Below, one piece after another: positions 26,332-33,162 of a stretch of DNA of 39,694 nucleotides. Position numbers and translations under genes: made by a program. The DNA lies in the IMG/VR virus record IMGVR_UViG_3300047564_004285, positions 1-39,694 of that record. One strand, 5' to 3'. The DNA comes from a virus. Under the pieces are notes generated by a model. It saw only the letters and a list, made by a program, of their open reading frames with translations, was not told where the DNA came from and did not search any database. Each line of letters starts with the position of its first letter. Positions within the stretch are counted from its first letter, which is position 1.

Positions 26332-26886
26332 TCAAGATCCTTTTGTAAAATTAATGTTTAAAGCAAAACGGTATGGGTAATTAACAGGATTGCTACCTGC
26401 ATGCATGATACTACCATCAAAAATCACAGCCGTTCCCTTTTTAGGATTAATTCTGTGACTGATCCGACCTTGCTCTGTATAGAAGAATGTCGGACCATCA
26501 GAATCATTAATATAATATAAACAGACCATATGGGGGAAATCTGTCCCATCATCATATTTTAAATCAGTATGGGCTGGCTGAGGCTTGTATGCTGCCACTG
26601 TAAGGTCTGGTGTGGTGCAATTAACTTTCGCTCTCATAAGTTGAATTCCTCCATACATATTAAATAGTTTTCCAAAGACCGGCATAATAATATCAAAATG
26701 AGGAGATACCTTATCTTCTTCATGCATATATAAATGATGAGTTAACTGTAATTTTGGATCATAATCCCTTTCATCACCATAAATATGAATTTTATGGAAT
26801 CTGTATGGAAACTTTGGATCTTGAACATAATCCTCAATATAATCCTGTTCTTCTTTTGAAATAAAACTCTCAATTACATTAAACAT
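26332..26886 (-). CDS. 2-oxoglutarate/Fe(II)-dependent oxygenase, 184 aa
   Basis: The jelly-roll iron triad is visible: HTD with His106 and Asp108, His162 in IMHAGSNP, and the 2-oxoglutarate-binding Arg173 in YRFALNINF. DGPTFFY at 130-136 and GTAVIFDG at 151-158 are the usual strands. Such prolyl-hydroxylase-like enzymes are frequent in aquatic phages; the substrate may be protein or nucleic acid. Adjacent to the P450, giving two oxygen-using enzymes in one run. Confidence 0.88.
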   Translation of the reverse strand: MFNVIESFISKEEQDYIEDYVQDPKFPYRFHKIHIYGDERDYDPKLQLTHHLYMHEEDKVSPHFDIIMPVFGKLFNMYGGIQLMRAKVNCTTPDLTVAAYKPQPAHTDLKYDDGTDFPHMVCLYYINDSDGPTFFYTEQGRISHRINPKKGTAVIFDGSIMHAGSNPVNYPYRFALNINFTKGS

Positions 26887-27175
26887 CTTTATTCTCCAAT
26901 ATGGTCATCGCACTATCAATCGCTTTCCATAAAACAGGCCATTCACTACGATGTTTCCTAAGAACATGCCTGTGATACTGAGGAACAGCCCCTTCATCTT
27001 TAATGGCATTTAGCATTTGCACTAAACATTGTTTATAAAGATCTCTTTCATTTTTAGCATGGAATAGATCTAGGGATAGCTTTTCAGATGCCTTCATCCA
27101 AGTATTTACTTGTTTTTCGTAATCTTGGATACTTTGTCTCATATCTCTAATTATTGAATAATCTTCGTTACACAT
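26879..27175 (-). CDS. Hypothetical coiled-coil protein, 98 aa
   Basis: Start chosen at 27175 because AAGAAAG lies just upstream and a hairpin precedes it; the longer frame (from 27220) would cover that hairpin. Helical (RQSIQDYEKQVNTWMKASEK) with QYHRHVLRKHRSEWP near 65-80. Overlaps the oxygenase gene by 8 nt. Confidence 0.65.
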   Translation of the reverse strand: MCNEDYSIIRDMRQSIQDYEKQVNTWMKASEKLSLDLFHAKNERDLYKQCLVQMLNAIKDEGAVPQYHRHVLRKHRSEWPVLWKAIDSAMTILENKDV

Positions 27176-27179
27176 TTGT

Positions 27180-27230
27180 TTTCTTTCTTGTAAAAACCAA
27201 AGCCCCATGCTTTTCAACATGAGGCGATGG
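27180..27230 (-). terminator. Hairpin and T-rich tract in intergenic gap
   Basis: On the - strand GCCTCATG pairs with CATGGGGC (one bulge), followed by TTTGGTTTTTAC. It may be a terminator or attenuator that splits the run between the zinc-ribbon gene and the coiled-coil gene. Confidence 0.5.
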
Positions 27231-27303
27231 CGTAACTATAACGATCCTCAAGGTAGCCTGCACTTGCGTAACAAACACCAGAGGTGTCAATATTATTATA
27301 CAC
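27214..27303 (-). CDS. Possible 29-aa peptide with GTG start
   Basis: GTG 27303 shares its first base with the TAG stop of the zinc-ribbon gene. It reads YNNIDTSGVCYASAGYLEDR then YSYAIASC. The stop lies in the hairpin at 27180. Plausible but not certain; codon use looks coding. Confidence 0.3.
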   Translation of the reverse strand: MYNNIDTSGVCYASAGYLEDRYSYAIASC

Positions 27304-27476
27304 TATCGACTGTTTTTGTAGAAGCCGCCACCCTTGAGTTGAACTCCGGGTGATGAGTATACAGGTTTGATAGCATCTCCACATATTGGACAGCAAATCA
27401 TCTTTTGCTCTTCGGTAATCTTTCTTGTTTCTTCAACCTCATGTCCACTGAGGCATTTGTATTGATAAGTTGGCAT
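27303..27476 (-). CDS. FmdB-type zinc ribbon protein, 57 aa
   Basis: MPTYQYKC at the start, CCPICGD near 28-34, and GVQLKGGGFYKNSR at the end match the FmdB/CxxC zinc-ribbon family, usually MPxYxYxCxxCG. Here the second cysteine is replaced (KCLSGHEVE), so only C8 remains of the first pair, with three cysteines in ICCPICG. It may still bind zinc with a neighbouring ligand. In cells the family is linked to stress and transport regulons but its mechanism is unclear. Joined to the Ntn hydrolase by TAATG. Confidence 0.8.
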   Translation of the reverse strand: MPTYQYKCLSGHEVEETRKITEEQKMICCPICGDAIKPVYSSPGVQLKGGGFYKNSR

Positions 27477-28084
27477 TATCTCTCCTGTACAAAAAGTTGA
27501 AATGGTGAACCTGTATATGGGTCAAATTTTGATGTTATCGAAAGAGCCTTGTTAATAGCAGCTTTAGATTTCTGAACTGTAATTTGCTTCCCGCCTGTAA
27601 GGGCTTGTATTGCACCCAAAGCGTATGAAGAGCCGGTACCAATAGCGTACACACCAGTCCGATCAGAAGTCCAAGAATAGTCACCATCGATTATATATAT
27701 TACACCATTTACTGCTACCAAGATTGTAGAAGCGTGTTCTGATATATGTGTCTTATCTTCCGCAAGGTCTGGCATTGCGTATCCAGTGTTTTCAAAACAG
27801 ACTTGTAAATTTGGTATAAATTTTGTTGTAATGAATTCATCCAATTGCTCTCCTCCTGTTTTGAAAGGGGGAACTGGCGGAGTAAAGGCATGATGAAGAA
27901 TATTTATAGCTCTTACATCTCCAGCAGCACCTAATAAATACCGGCCTTTCTGAGCAATCTTGCATGAACCAGTTCCAAGTGTTGTGATTTGGTATGCAAA
28001 ACCGCTTTCATCAAAAGATGAAACCCTAGAGTCTGTGCCTACTACACAATATTCATCACCCTGAATAGCAACGATAGTAGTCAT
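27476..28084 (-). CDS. Proteasome-like Ntn hydrolase, 202 aa
   Basis: The N-terminus MTTIVAIQGDEYCVVGTDSR has the Thr start and the D/SR motif of 20S-beta and HslV subunits; Met removal would leave Thr2 as nucleophile. GRYLLGAAGDVRAINIL at 47-63 is the second hallmark, and AIGTGSSYALGAIQAL at 147-162 the third. No propeptide. Actinobacteria have their own 20S proteasome, so this copy might process phage proteins or alter host protein turnover. It carries no ATPase partner in the window. Coupled by ATGA to the peptide before it. Confidence 0.82.
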   Translation of the reverse strand: MTTIVAIQGDEYCVVGTDSRVSSFDESGFAYQITTLGTGSCKIAQKGRYLLGAAGDVRAINILHHAFTPPVPPFKTGGEQLDEFITTKFIPNLQVCFENTGYAMPDLAEDKTHISEHASTILVAVNGVIYIIDGDYSWTSDRTGVYAIGTGSSYALGAIQALTGGKQITVQKSKAAINKALSITSKFDPYTGSPFQLFVQER

Positions 28085-28155
28085 GACCCAGTAACCCAGA
28101 TTAACAAAATCGCTACCAAAGAGCCTACCATTACAAATGTTAATACTTCTTTCAT
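28081..28155 (-). CDS. Membrane peptide, 24 aa
   Basis: MKEVLTFVMVGSLVAILLIW, then VTGS. One transmembrane helix. ATGA overlaps on both sides (start with the 211-aa gene, stop with the Ntn hydrolase), which strongly suggests it is translated. Confidence 0.62.
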   Translation of the reverse strand: MKEVLTFVMVGSLVAILLIWVTGS

Positions 28156-28787
28156 ATTGATCCTTGAGAGTCTTTTGTCTTCATCGGTAGAAGAAATGTA
28201 TTATCTAACCACATAACAGCGATTGAGCAATAACCTACAAGATCCAATGCTGTATCCAGCAACGGTTCATTTTCAACCATTGGCTTATTGCCATTAGATG
28301 TCAAGTTGGTTATACGACCAATTTTATCGTACATTCTAATAGCTAGACCGGTAATACCAAATTTAGAAATATTGGTTGGACCGTAATCATTCTGCTTTTT
28401 AATCAAAGTGTTAATTAAATCAACCTTGAAATAATCAAAATCTCCGTCATCCATAGCAATGTCTTTTGCAACGGCTATTGCAAAAGTTGAAAGTAAAAAA
28501 ATAAACTTTTTATGCAATAAGTCAGTGTTTTCATCTCTATCTTGTTTAAGATATATTTTACTATTAATATATAGATCTAATATATTCTTCAGATTGTCTA
28601 AATTACTTCTACCAAATTGAAAAGATGTGTTGTCGCCATCAAGAAAATAAAATGTATTAATTTTATTCTTTTCAAAAATAGGTTGATTGCTGTCGCTATA
28701 GTTGAAAAGTTGTTCAACAGCATCAGCGACAGCACTCTCCCAAGAAATAAACCTATCTTTTTTAAGATTATGGTTTATGATATGCAT
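28152..28787 (-). CDS. DUF1599/Nmad1-like protein, 211 aa
   Basis: Residues about 130-195 show the pattern QNDYGPTNISKFGITGLAIR, then YDKIGRITNL and EPLLDTALDLVGYCSIAVMW. This fits the DUF1599 (nucleotide modification associated domain 1) group, an all-alpha fold related to MazG-like nucleotide pyrophosphohydrolases. Conserved acidic and basic residues (DYG, R, DK, D-T-x-x-D) are in place. It may control or hydrolyse a deoxynucleotide, in line with ThyX and the reductase nearby. The N-terminal 120 residues have no match I recognise. Confidence 0.78.
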   Translation of the reverse strand: MHIINHNLKKDRFISWESAVADAVEQLFNYSDSNQPIFEKNKINTFYFLDGDNTSFQFGRSNLDNLKNILDLYINSKIYLKQDRDENTDLLHKKFIFLLSTFAIAVAKDIAMDDGDFDYFKVDLINTLIKKQNDYGPTNISKFGITGLAIRMYDKIGRITNLTSNGNKPMVENEPLLDTALDLVGYCSIAVMWLDNTFLLPMKTKDSQGSI

Positions 28788-29204
28788 TTACTTTGATCTT
28801 TCTGCCTTTGGATCAAGAATTTCAAAGCTTCCACGACTTACTTTTTTGAAGTAAAGTCTATTGGCATTGTAGAAATTATAAACGGTAGGTGTTGAAATAT
28901 TTAATTCAGTTGCGACTTCTGTAAAGTTAACAACTTTACCGACATTTTTTGCAAGATAATCTTCAATCATCTTTGTCTTAGATGTTCTACGACCTGTTTT
29001 TTCTGGCTTTCTTGATGAAAAATCAAAATGAGCCATCCATTTAAGGACTGAATCCTTATTTAAGGAATAATACGAAACAATTTCATTTACAGACTTATCT
29101 TCTGCAAAGCCTGTGATTGTTGCATAAGCAGCCCGGCGCTCATCTGCCTCGGTATCTGCTGGAATTTCTTTGATATAGCTATCAATTTGAGCTCTAGTTA
29201 ACAT
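28788..29204 (-). CDS. HTH DNA-binding protein, 138 aa
   Basis: The N-terminal half (MLTRAQIDSYIKEIPADTEA, then SVNEIVSYYSLNKDSVLKWM) looks like a helix-turn-helix of the kind used to select operators. A basic linker (RKPEKTGRRTSKTK) leads to a second HTH, VVNFTEVATELNISTPTVYN near 92-111. Probably a transcription regulator of the phage. AGAAAGGTCAC precedes the ATG. It lies just after the intergenic hairpin at 29286-29347, at the head of a co-transcribed set. Confidence 0.8.
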   Translation of the reverse strand: MLTRAQIDSYIKEIPADTEADERRAAYATITGFAEDKSVNEIVSYYSLNKDSVLKWMAHFDFSSRKPEKTGRRTSKTKMIEDYLAKNVGKVVNFTEVATELNISTPTVYNFYNANRLYFKKVSRGSFEILDPKAERSK

Positions 29205-29285
29205 TTTTGTGACCTTTCTACTCGCTCAAAAAGTAGCATAGCACCTTTTTTTTACGAATGTGCACAATTTTGAAAAAAATATAAA

Positions 29286-29347
29286 GATATAGCGCCCTAG
29301 TTCACGATCATAATCTTTCGAAATACAACCGCCCAAGGCGCTATATC
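29286..29347 (-). terminator. Long-range inverted repeat, terminator-like
   Basis: GATATAGCGCC and GGCGCTATATC are perfect 11-bp complements 40 nt apart; on the - strand TTTATATTTTTTT follows. It closes the head-protein-side genes (29354 upward). The 40-nt interior has no clear stem except TTTCGAAA, so the interior could be a small RNA. Confidence 0.7.
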
Positions 29348-29353
29348 AAACTT

Positions 29354-29545
29354 TTACTTTTTTAAATGCCAATCAATATGGTCGTCTAATTTTTCTCCGA
29401 CAGAACGAACATCCTCATGTAGATTCTGGAGGGTTTCATAGACCAAGTTATGATCCTGCTTATTTTCTTTTCTTGTTTTTTGAATCAAAGCAACAAGAAC
29501 GGAAAAAATACCAGTAATAACAACCGCTACGATACTAGCATCCAT
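29354..29545 (-). CDS. Small membrane protein, holin-like, 63 aa
   Basis: One N-terminal membrane span (ASIVAVVITGIFSVLVALIQ), then a basic stop and a charged helix (DHNLVYETLQNLHEDVRSVG) ending DDHIDWHLKK. This plan is common for actinophage membrane proteins annotated as putative holins. The position beside structural-type genes fits, but the lysin of this window is far away. Confidence 0.68.
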   Translation of the reverse strand: MDASIVAVVITGIFSVLVALIQKTRKENKQDHNLVYETLQNLHEDVRSVGEKLDDHIDWHLKK

Positions 29546-29550
29546 TTTGA

Positions 29551-29931
29551 TCAGTCATTAAGAAGAAACTTGGCAATAGTTTCTACTTCCATATCAAAAT
29601 CGCCGTACTTTGAGGCATGATCGTTAAGAATTGCAATCAAATCAGACTTTTTAACTTCTGGGTCAAGAGGCAATTCCTTTGTTGGTGCAGTCTTGCCAGC
29701 GCCAGATGTTGGTGTCTGAGCAGAGCCAGCAGTTGGGATGCTTGTAACCTTCTTTTCTGGATCGAGAGGAACTTCATTCATCATAGCCTTGATGATATCC
29801 CCCTGCGAGCTGTGCCAAGCGGCAGCTTTGATATGGTCTTGCATCGTTTCAGCAGCAGATTTTGCCATTGCTTCGTGCCAAGACTTCATTGAATCATGAT
29901 CTTGAATCATTTTATCAACATTGTATTTCAT
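29551..29931 (-). CDS. Hypothetical protein, 126 aa
   Basis: Helical N-terminus with DHIKAAAWHSSQGD near 32-45, a Pro/Thr linker (IPTAGSAQTPTSGAGKTAP) and two copies of a VPLDPE/LPLDPE motif (54-59 and 87-92). AAGGAGAAATAG precedes the ATG. It may be an accessory head protein; this is inference from neighbours. Confidence 0.68.
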   Translation of the reverse strand: MKYNVDKMIQDHDSMKSWHEAMAKSAAETMQDHIKAAAWHSSQGDIIKAMMNEVPLDPEKKVTSIPTAGSAQTPTSGAGKTAPTKELPLDPEVKKSDLIAILNDHASKYGDFDMEVETIAKFLLND

Positions 29932-29933
29932 TT

Positions 29934-30917
29934 CTATTTCTCCTTATTAAATAAATCTCTAAGCATAGAGATAAGAGTTGACACTGAATCCTTTTCATTG
30001 TCATCCTCTTCTTCCATCTCGTCTTCTTCTTCCATTTCTGGAGTTACTAGACCATCAGGAATTAGGGCAAAACGGCACTTGCCATAATGCTCTACTTTTT
30101 GGCTTAAAATCTTACAGACACCTTCGCCTGCATACAAAACACAGTTGTGACAATGAACTCCGATTGATTTCTCATCATTTTCCTCTGCTGTTTCATATTC
30201 AACCCAAATTCCGGTCCCTTCTTGATCGAAAGGACCAAATCTTTCAGCGACCATGACAAGAGCTTCAGCAAGCGCTGCCTCTGGCTCTGCCAAGTCTTCT
30301 GCGACCTTATTAACATTTTCTTTCATAGTTCTATATCCTCCACCCCTTTTCTTATATTCACGAACTAACCATGCATTTGCATATGCTGAGGGGTATACAT
30401 CAAATTTAGCTTTAGCTTCGGCTTTCACTCTAGCATAAAGTTCTGGATTAGTAGGTACATTTGCTTTTTCCATTTTTTCCTTATCTGTGGAGACATATAT
30501 TGGCTTTTTGTCATCTCTATTTTGAGTAGATTCTGCTCTTCTCTTTCTTCTGACGGCTGATGCAATTTGCTCAGGAGTCATTCGAGCAGCTCTAGATGCT
30601 GGCACACATTTTGGATACTTCCCTGTACTAGCATCGCTTCTTCCGCATGGCTCAAAGCCGCCTCCTTGCTTTGGCCGAGATATATCAACCCATTGCTCTC
30701 TAAACCACTCTTTCAATGACTTAACAACACTGTCAATACCCTCAAGATCTTCATCCTTTTTGGCATCATATTCGCCAGTGGCAATACCCTGGATAGTTGC
30801 TTTCCTCTTTGCCTCGCCCATAGACTTTTCATCGCCGCGAGTGTAGAGATAGCACTTACCGCTATCTCCCCATTTAAAGCCAGGTTGACCGTTTTCTGAG
30901 CATGGATTTACAGGCAT
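29934..30917 (-). CDS. DUF5872-like phage protein, 327 aa
   Basis: N-terminal cysteine pair and PGFKWGDSGKCYLYT near 13-27; a segment from WVDISRPKQGGGFEPCGRSD to YPKCVPASRAARM; and VYPSAYANAWLVREYKKRGG near 172-191. These match the DUF5872 pattern I recall from marine and cyanophages. A cysteine cluster HCHNCVLYAGEGVC, then GKCRFALIPDG near 255-290, may bind metal. An acidic tail of Glu/Asp follows. Probably an internal virion or packaging-related protein; role unproven. No ribosome binding site is seen before the ATG. Confidence 0.75.
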   Translation of the reverse strand: MPVNPCSENGQPGFKWGDSGKCYLYTRGDEKSMGEAKRKATIQGIATGEYDAKKDEDLEGIDSVVKSLKEWFREQWVDISRPKQGGGFEPCGRSDASTGKYPKCVPASRAARMTPEQIASAVRRKRRAESTQNRDDKKPIYVSTDKEKMEKANVPTNPELYARVKAEAKAKFDVYPSAYANAWLVREYKKRGGGYRTMKENVNKVAEDLAEPEAALAEALVMVAERFGPFDQEGTGIWVEYETAEENDEKSIGVHCHNCVLYAGEGVCKILSQKVEHYGKCRFALIPDGLVTPEMEEEDEMEEEDDNEKDSVSTLISMLRDLFNKEK

Positions 30918-30939
30918 AGTAAATATATTTTATCATCTT

Positions 30940-31272
30940 TTACTTGTAATAGCTGTAGAGATCGTCTCTTTCCCATCTTTGGACAGGTATATATAAAGCA
31001 TTAAACTCGGCATAGGCTTGCTCTGATGAATAATAGATCCTAGCATATGCCTTTCTTGCACCTTCGTCATAAACTGGACATTCTGGATTTGGATCTAAAT
31101 ATAGAGCCTTAAACTGATACATATCTTCTTCCCAATGTATTGCATTAACAACTTTAAGTTCTTTCATACAATAAGGGCATATTTTTACAGGGTAAGGAAA
31201 ATCTTTAATGACCCTACCCATGATTAATCCGGGAATATTTTGACTGTTTAATCCAGGAACATTATTCATCAT
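30940..31272 (-). CDS. Conserved phage hypothetical protein, 110 aa
   Basis: CPYCMKEL near 32-39 plus NPECPVYDEGARKAYARIYY near 62-81 and VQRWERDDLYSYYK at the end, a combination I recall from aquatic phages. CPYC and a second Cys suggest a zinc site. Overlaps the next gene by 11 nt. Confidence 0.72.
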   Translation of the reverse strand: MMNNVPGLNSQNIPGLIMGRVIKDFPYPVKICPYCMKELKVVNAIHWEEDMYQFKALYLDPNPECPVYDEGARKAYARIYYSSEQAYAEFNALYIPVQRWERDDLYSYYK

Positions 31273-31504
31273 TTTTACCTTTAATTAGGAAATCAATAAT
31301 ATCATCAACATTTTTTTTTGCGATATCAATACCATCCATTAAACAAGCTAACTCTTCAATATCCATAACATAATCGTCTGAAGGGCTTGAGATGTAGAAA
31401 ATTGGTGCATATGTGTCTTCAAATGGTATTGCTTTAATAACTATTTGAAGAGTCTCATAATCTTCACTATCTTCATTATTGGTAAATGGGGTTATCCTCA
31501 TCAT
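31262..31504 (-). CDS. Hypothetical protein, 80 aa
   Basis: Overlaps the next gene at both ends. The start is among consecutive ATGs at about 31504 and 31501. Acidic alpha/beta sequence (YAPIFYISSPSDDYVMDIEE). Function unknown. Confidence 0.62.
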   Translation of the reverse strand: MMRITPFTNNEDSEDYETLQIVIKAIPFEDTYAPIFYISSPSDDYVMDIEELACLMDGIDIAKKNVDDIIDFLIKGKNDE

Positions 31505-31886
31505 AATCAATCCCTTCTTCCGTAACCGTAATTACATTATAGTTTGCAATAATCAATTGCTGGGCTAATATTGTTAGCATTTTTGTTTCTTTAGTAATTT
31601 TACCGCCAAAGAAAACAACAATTATATAATCAGATGGTTTTATCTTATTAAGAATAAGAAAATTTTTATCTTTCAATATTTTGCATCTTTTATTTCCTGA
31701 AAAAGATATATACACTTTTAAGAATCCAGATGTTGATGCTGGCGATACATATACATCAACAATAGATTTAGAAATAACTTTACAAAAATCTTTTATATGT
31801 TTATGGGGATAGCCAGTATCTGAAAGAGCCAGTATCTTCTTATCCTTTAAAGAGTTCTCAAGGTTTGCCATTTGTTTTTGAAGCAT
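31476..31886 (-). CDS. Hypothetical protein, 136 aa
   Basis: Two candidate starts (31886, and ATG 31871 giving MANLENS). Alpha/beta pattern with KILALSDTGYPHKHIKDFCK near 17-36 and DYIIVVFFGGKITKETKML near 86-104; this resembles a Rossmann-like repeat but no nucleotide motif is evident. Function unknown. Confidence 0.66.
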   Translation of the reverse strand: MLQKQMANLENSLKDKKILALSDTGYPHKHIKDFCKVISKSIVDVYVSPASTSGFLKVYISFSGNKRCKILKDKNFLILNKIKPSDYIIVVFFGGKITKETKMLTILAQQLIIANYNVITVTEEGIDYDEDNPIYQ

Positions 31887-32028
31887 ATAAAGCTAAATTG
31901 ATATTTAACAAAAAAACAATAATTGCAGGTCCAGTATATCCGGGATCAAAATCCCATCCTGCTTTCAAAGCGATGTTTACAAGAAGTGTATTTACAATAA
32001 TCCAACAAGAAAATAAGAAAAAACTCAT
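31858..32028 (-). CDS. Small two-span membrane protein, 56 aa
   Basis: Hydrophobic stretches at residues 2-20 (SFFLFSCWIIVNTLLVNIA) and 32-49 (TGPAIIVFLLNINLALYA) separated by a polar turn GWDFDPGY. The stop of ThyX overlaps its ATG (ATGA), so it is coupled to ThyX. Function unknown. Confidence 0.65.
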   Translation of the reverse strand: MSFFLFSCWIIVNTLLVNIALKAGWDFDPGYTGPAIIVFLLNINLALYASKTNGKP

Positions 32029-32720
32029 ATTGCTACTCTACCAGATGAAGTGAATGCTTCGTAAGTGATTGGCATTTTTTTTGCAAAAACATCTTCAATT
32101 GCAACTGCATATTGATTAATTTCATATTGAGCATTGCTTTCATTTCTTAATGAAATAAAGTTTATTAAACTTCTTGCATTAACAGTCCAAATAAACTCTG
32201 TATATTGTGCTACTGGCAATACACATCTAGCAATTTCTTTTGCAACTCCAATATCTACTAAACTATGATAACCCCAATTAGCCATATTGATTGCATTTTG
32301 AATTGTAAGATAAAATTCATCAATAATCTTTTGATCTTCAATTTGTTCAAAAGTATAAGCTCCGGGTTTACCTACTTGTTTTCTAATATTTTCAATTGAA
32401 GGTACATAATAATCAATCTGATCAGGCTTATGATATCTCATACTCATTTCATTAAATGATGACCATCTATGTCTCATCCATTCTCTTGTAACAAAAATTG
32501 GTGCTTTTACATGAAACTTAAATACAGAGTGTTCAAATGGTGTTGCGTGTTTATTCTTCATTAAGTAATTGATTAATCCAACACATGATTCATCAATCTC
32601 GTTCTTTCGGGCTGCAAAAGAAACTTTAGCGGCGTTTACAACATCTAGATCAGAAGCCATAGAATCAAGCAATTCTACAGAGCCGTGATCTAGGATTTCA
32701 TAGAAATATTCATTACTCAT
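32025..32720 (-). CDS. thyX: Flavin-dependent thymidylate synthase ThyX
   Basis: ThyX makes dTMP from dUMP using methylene-THF, FAD and NADPH. The signature RHRWSSFNEMSMRY is at 83-96, and HATPFEH at 58-64; both bind FAD/dUMP. Length 231 aa is typical. ThyX is widely used by Actinobacteria and their phages, and avoids the need for DHFR. It lies at the start of the long - strand run, just after the divergent region. With the reductase it should feed thymidine for the AT-rich genome. Confidence 0.97.
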   Translation of the reverse strand: MSNEYFYEILDHGSVELLDSMASDLDVVNAAKVSFAARKNEIDESCVGLINYLMKNKHATPFEHSVFKFHVKAPIFVTREWMRHRWSSFNEMSMRYHKPDQIDYYVPSIENIRKQVGKPGAYTFEQIEDQKIIDEFYLTIQNAINMANWGYHSLVDIGVAKEIARCVLPVAQYTEFIWTVNARSLINFISLRNESNAQYEINQYAVAIEDVFAKKMPITYEAFTSSGRVAI

Positions 32721-32904
32721 GGCCTGTATACTAACAGAAGAAATAAAAAAAATTTGGATTTTCCAAGATTTATGATTTTTTCATGATATGCTTCGCATCG
32801 GCAGATGCGCCAGTATACTAAGAACACTAAGTATACTAAAGTACACTAAGATATACCAATGTATAGATAGTGTACTAATAGTGTACTGATAGTATTATAT
32901 ATAT
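32721..32904. promoter_or_regulatory. Divergent control region with octamer repeats
   Basis: Lies between thyX (-) and the 83-aa gene (+). CGCATC-GGCA-GATGCG hairpin at 32794-32809. AGTATACT at 32812 and 32830, AGTACACT at 32840, AGTGTACT at 32869 and 32880, with a weaker AGAACACT at 32821; spacing is 9-11 bp. Probably cooperative binding sites for a regulator controlling both sides. Candidate for the HTH protein at 28788, but this is a guess. Confidence 0.6.
32893..32904 (+). promoter_or_regulatory. Leaderless-type promoter
   Basis: TATTAT at 32893-32898, then six bases ATATAT, then ATG 32905: the same six-base spacing as the leaderless promoters of the array. No ribosome binding site is visible. 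AGTGTACT (32869-32876) overlaps the -35 position. Confidence 0.5.
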
Positions 32905-33156
32905 ATGAGAATTATAGCAATTATAGAAACTGAAGACTGCGGACCTTTCGTAGTTTTAGACCCCGAAGCTATCTCTCTCATAAAATGTTCCGACTTTTAC
33001 ATAGCTGCAACATACTGCGCTTTCACTGGTAGAGCACTAACTTCAGAGATTAATTCTGATTGTGCCGATAAATTAATCTCAAATGGTGTAAAATGTCTAG
33101 ACTTCAATGAAGAAGTTACTGACGGCAAGCCAATCAAGGATAAGAAAAAAGATTAA
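32905..33156 (+). CDS. Hypothetical protein, 83 aa
   Basis: MRIIAIIETEDCGPFVVLD then a helix and FTGRALTSEINSDCADKL; the C-terminus is very basic (KPIKDKKKD). Likely alpha/beta. ATG predicted to be at the 5' end of the mRNA. First gene of the right + strand block. Function unknown. Confidence 0.65.
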   Translation: MRIIAIIETEDCGPFVVLDPEAISLIKCSDFYIAATYCAFTGRALTSEINSDCADKLISNGVKCLDFNEEVTDGKPIKDKKKD

Positions 33157-33162
33157 TCATTT

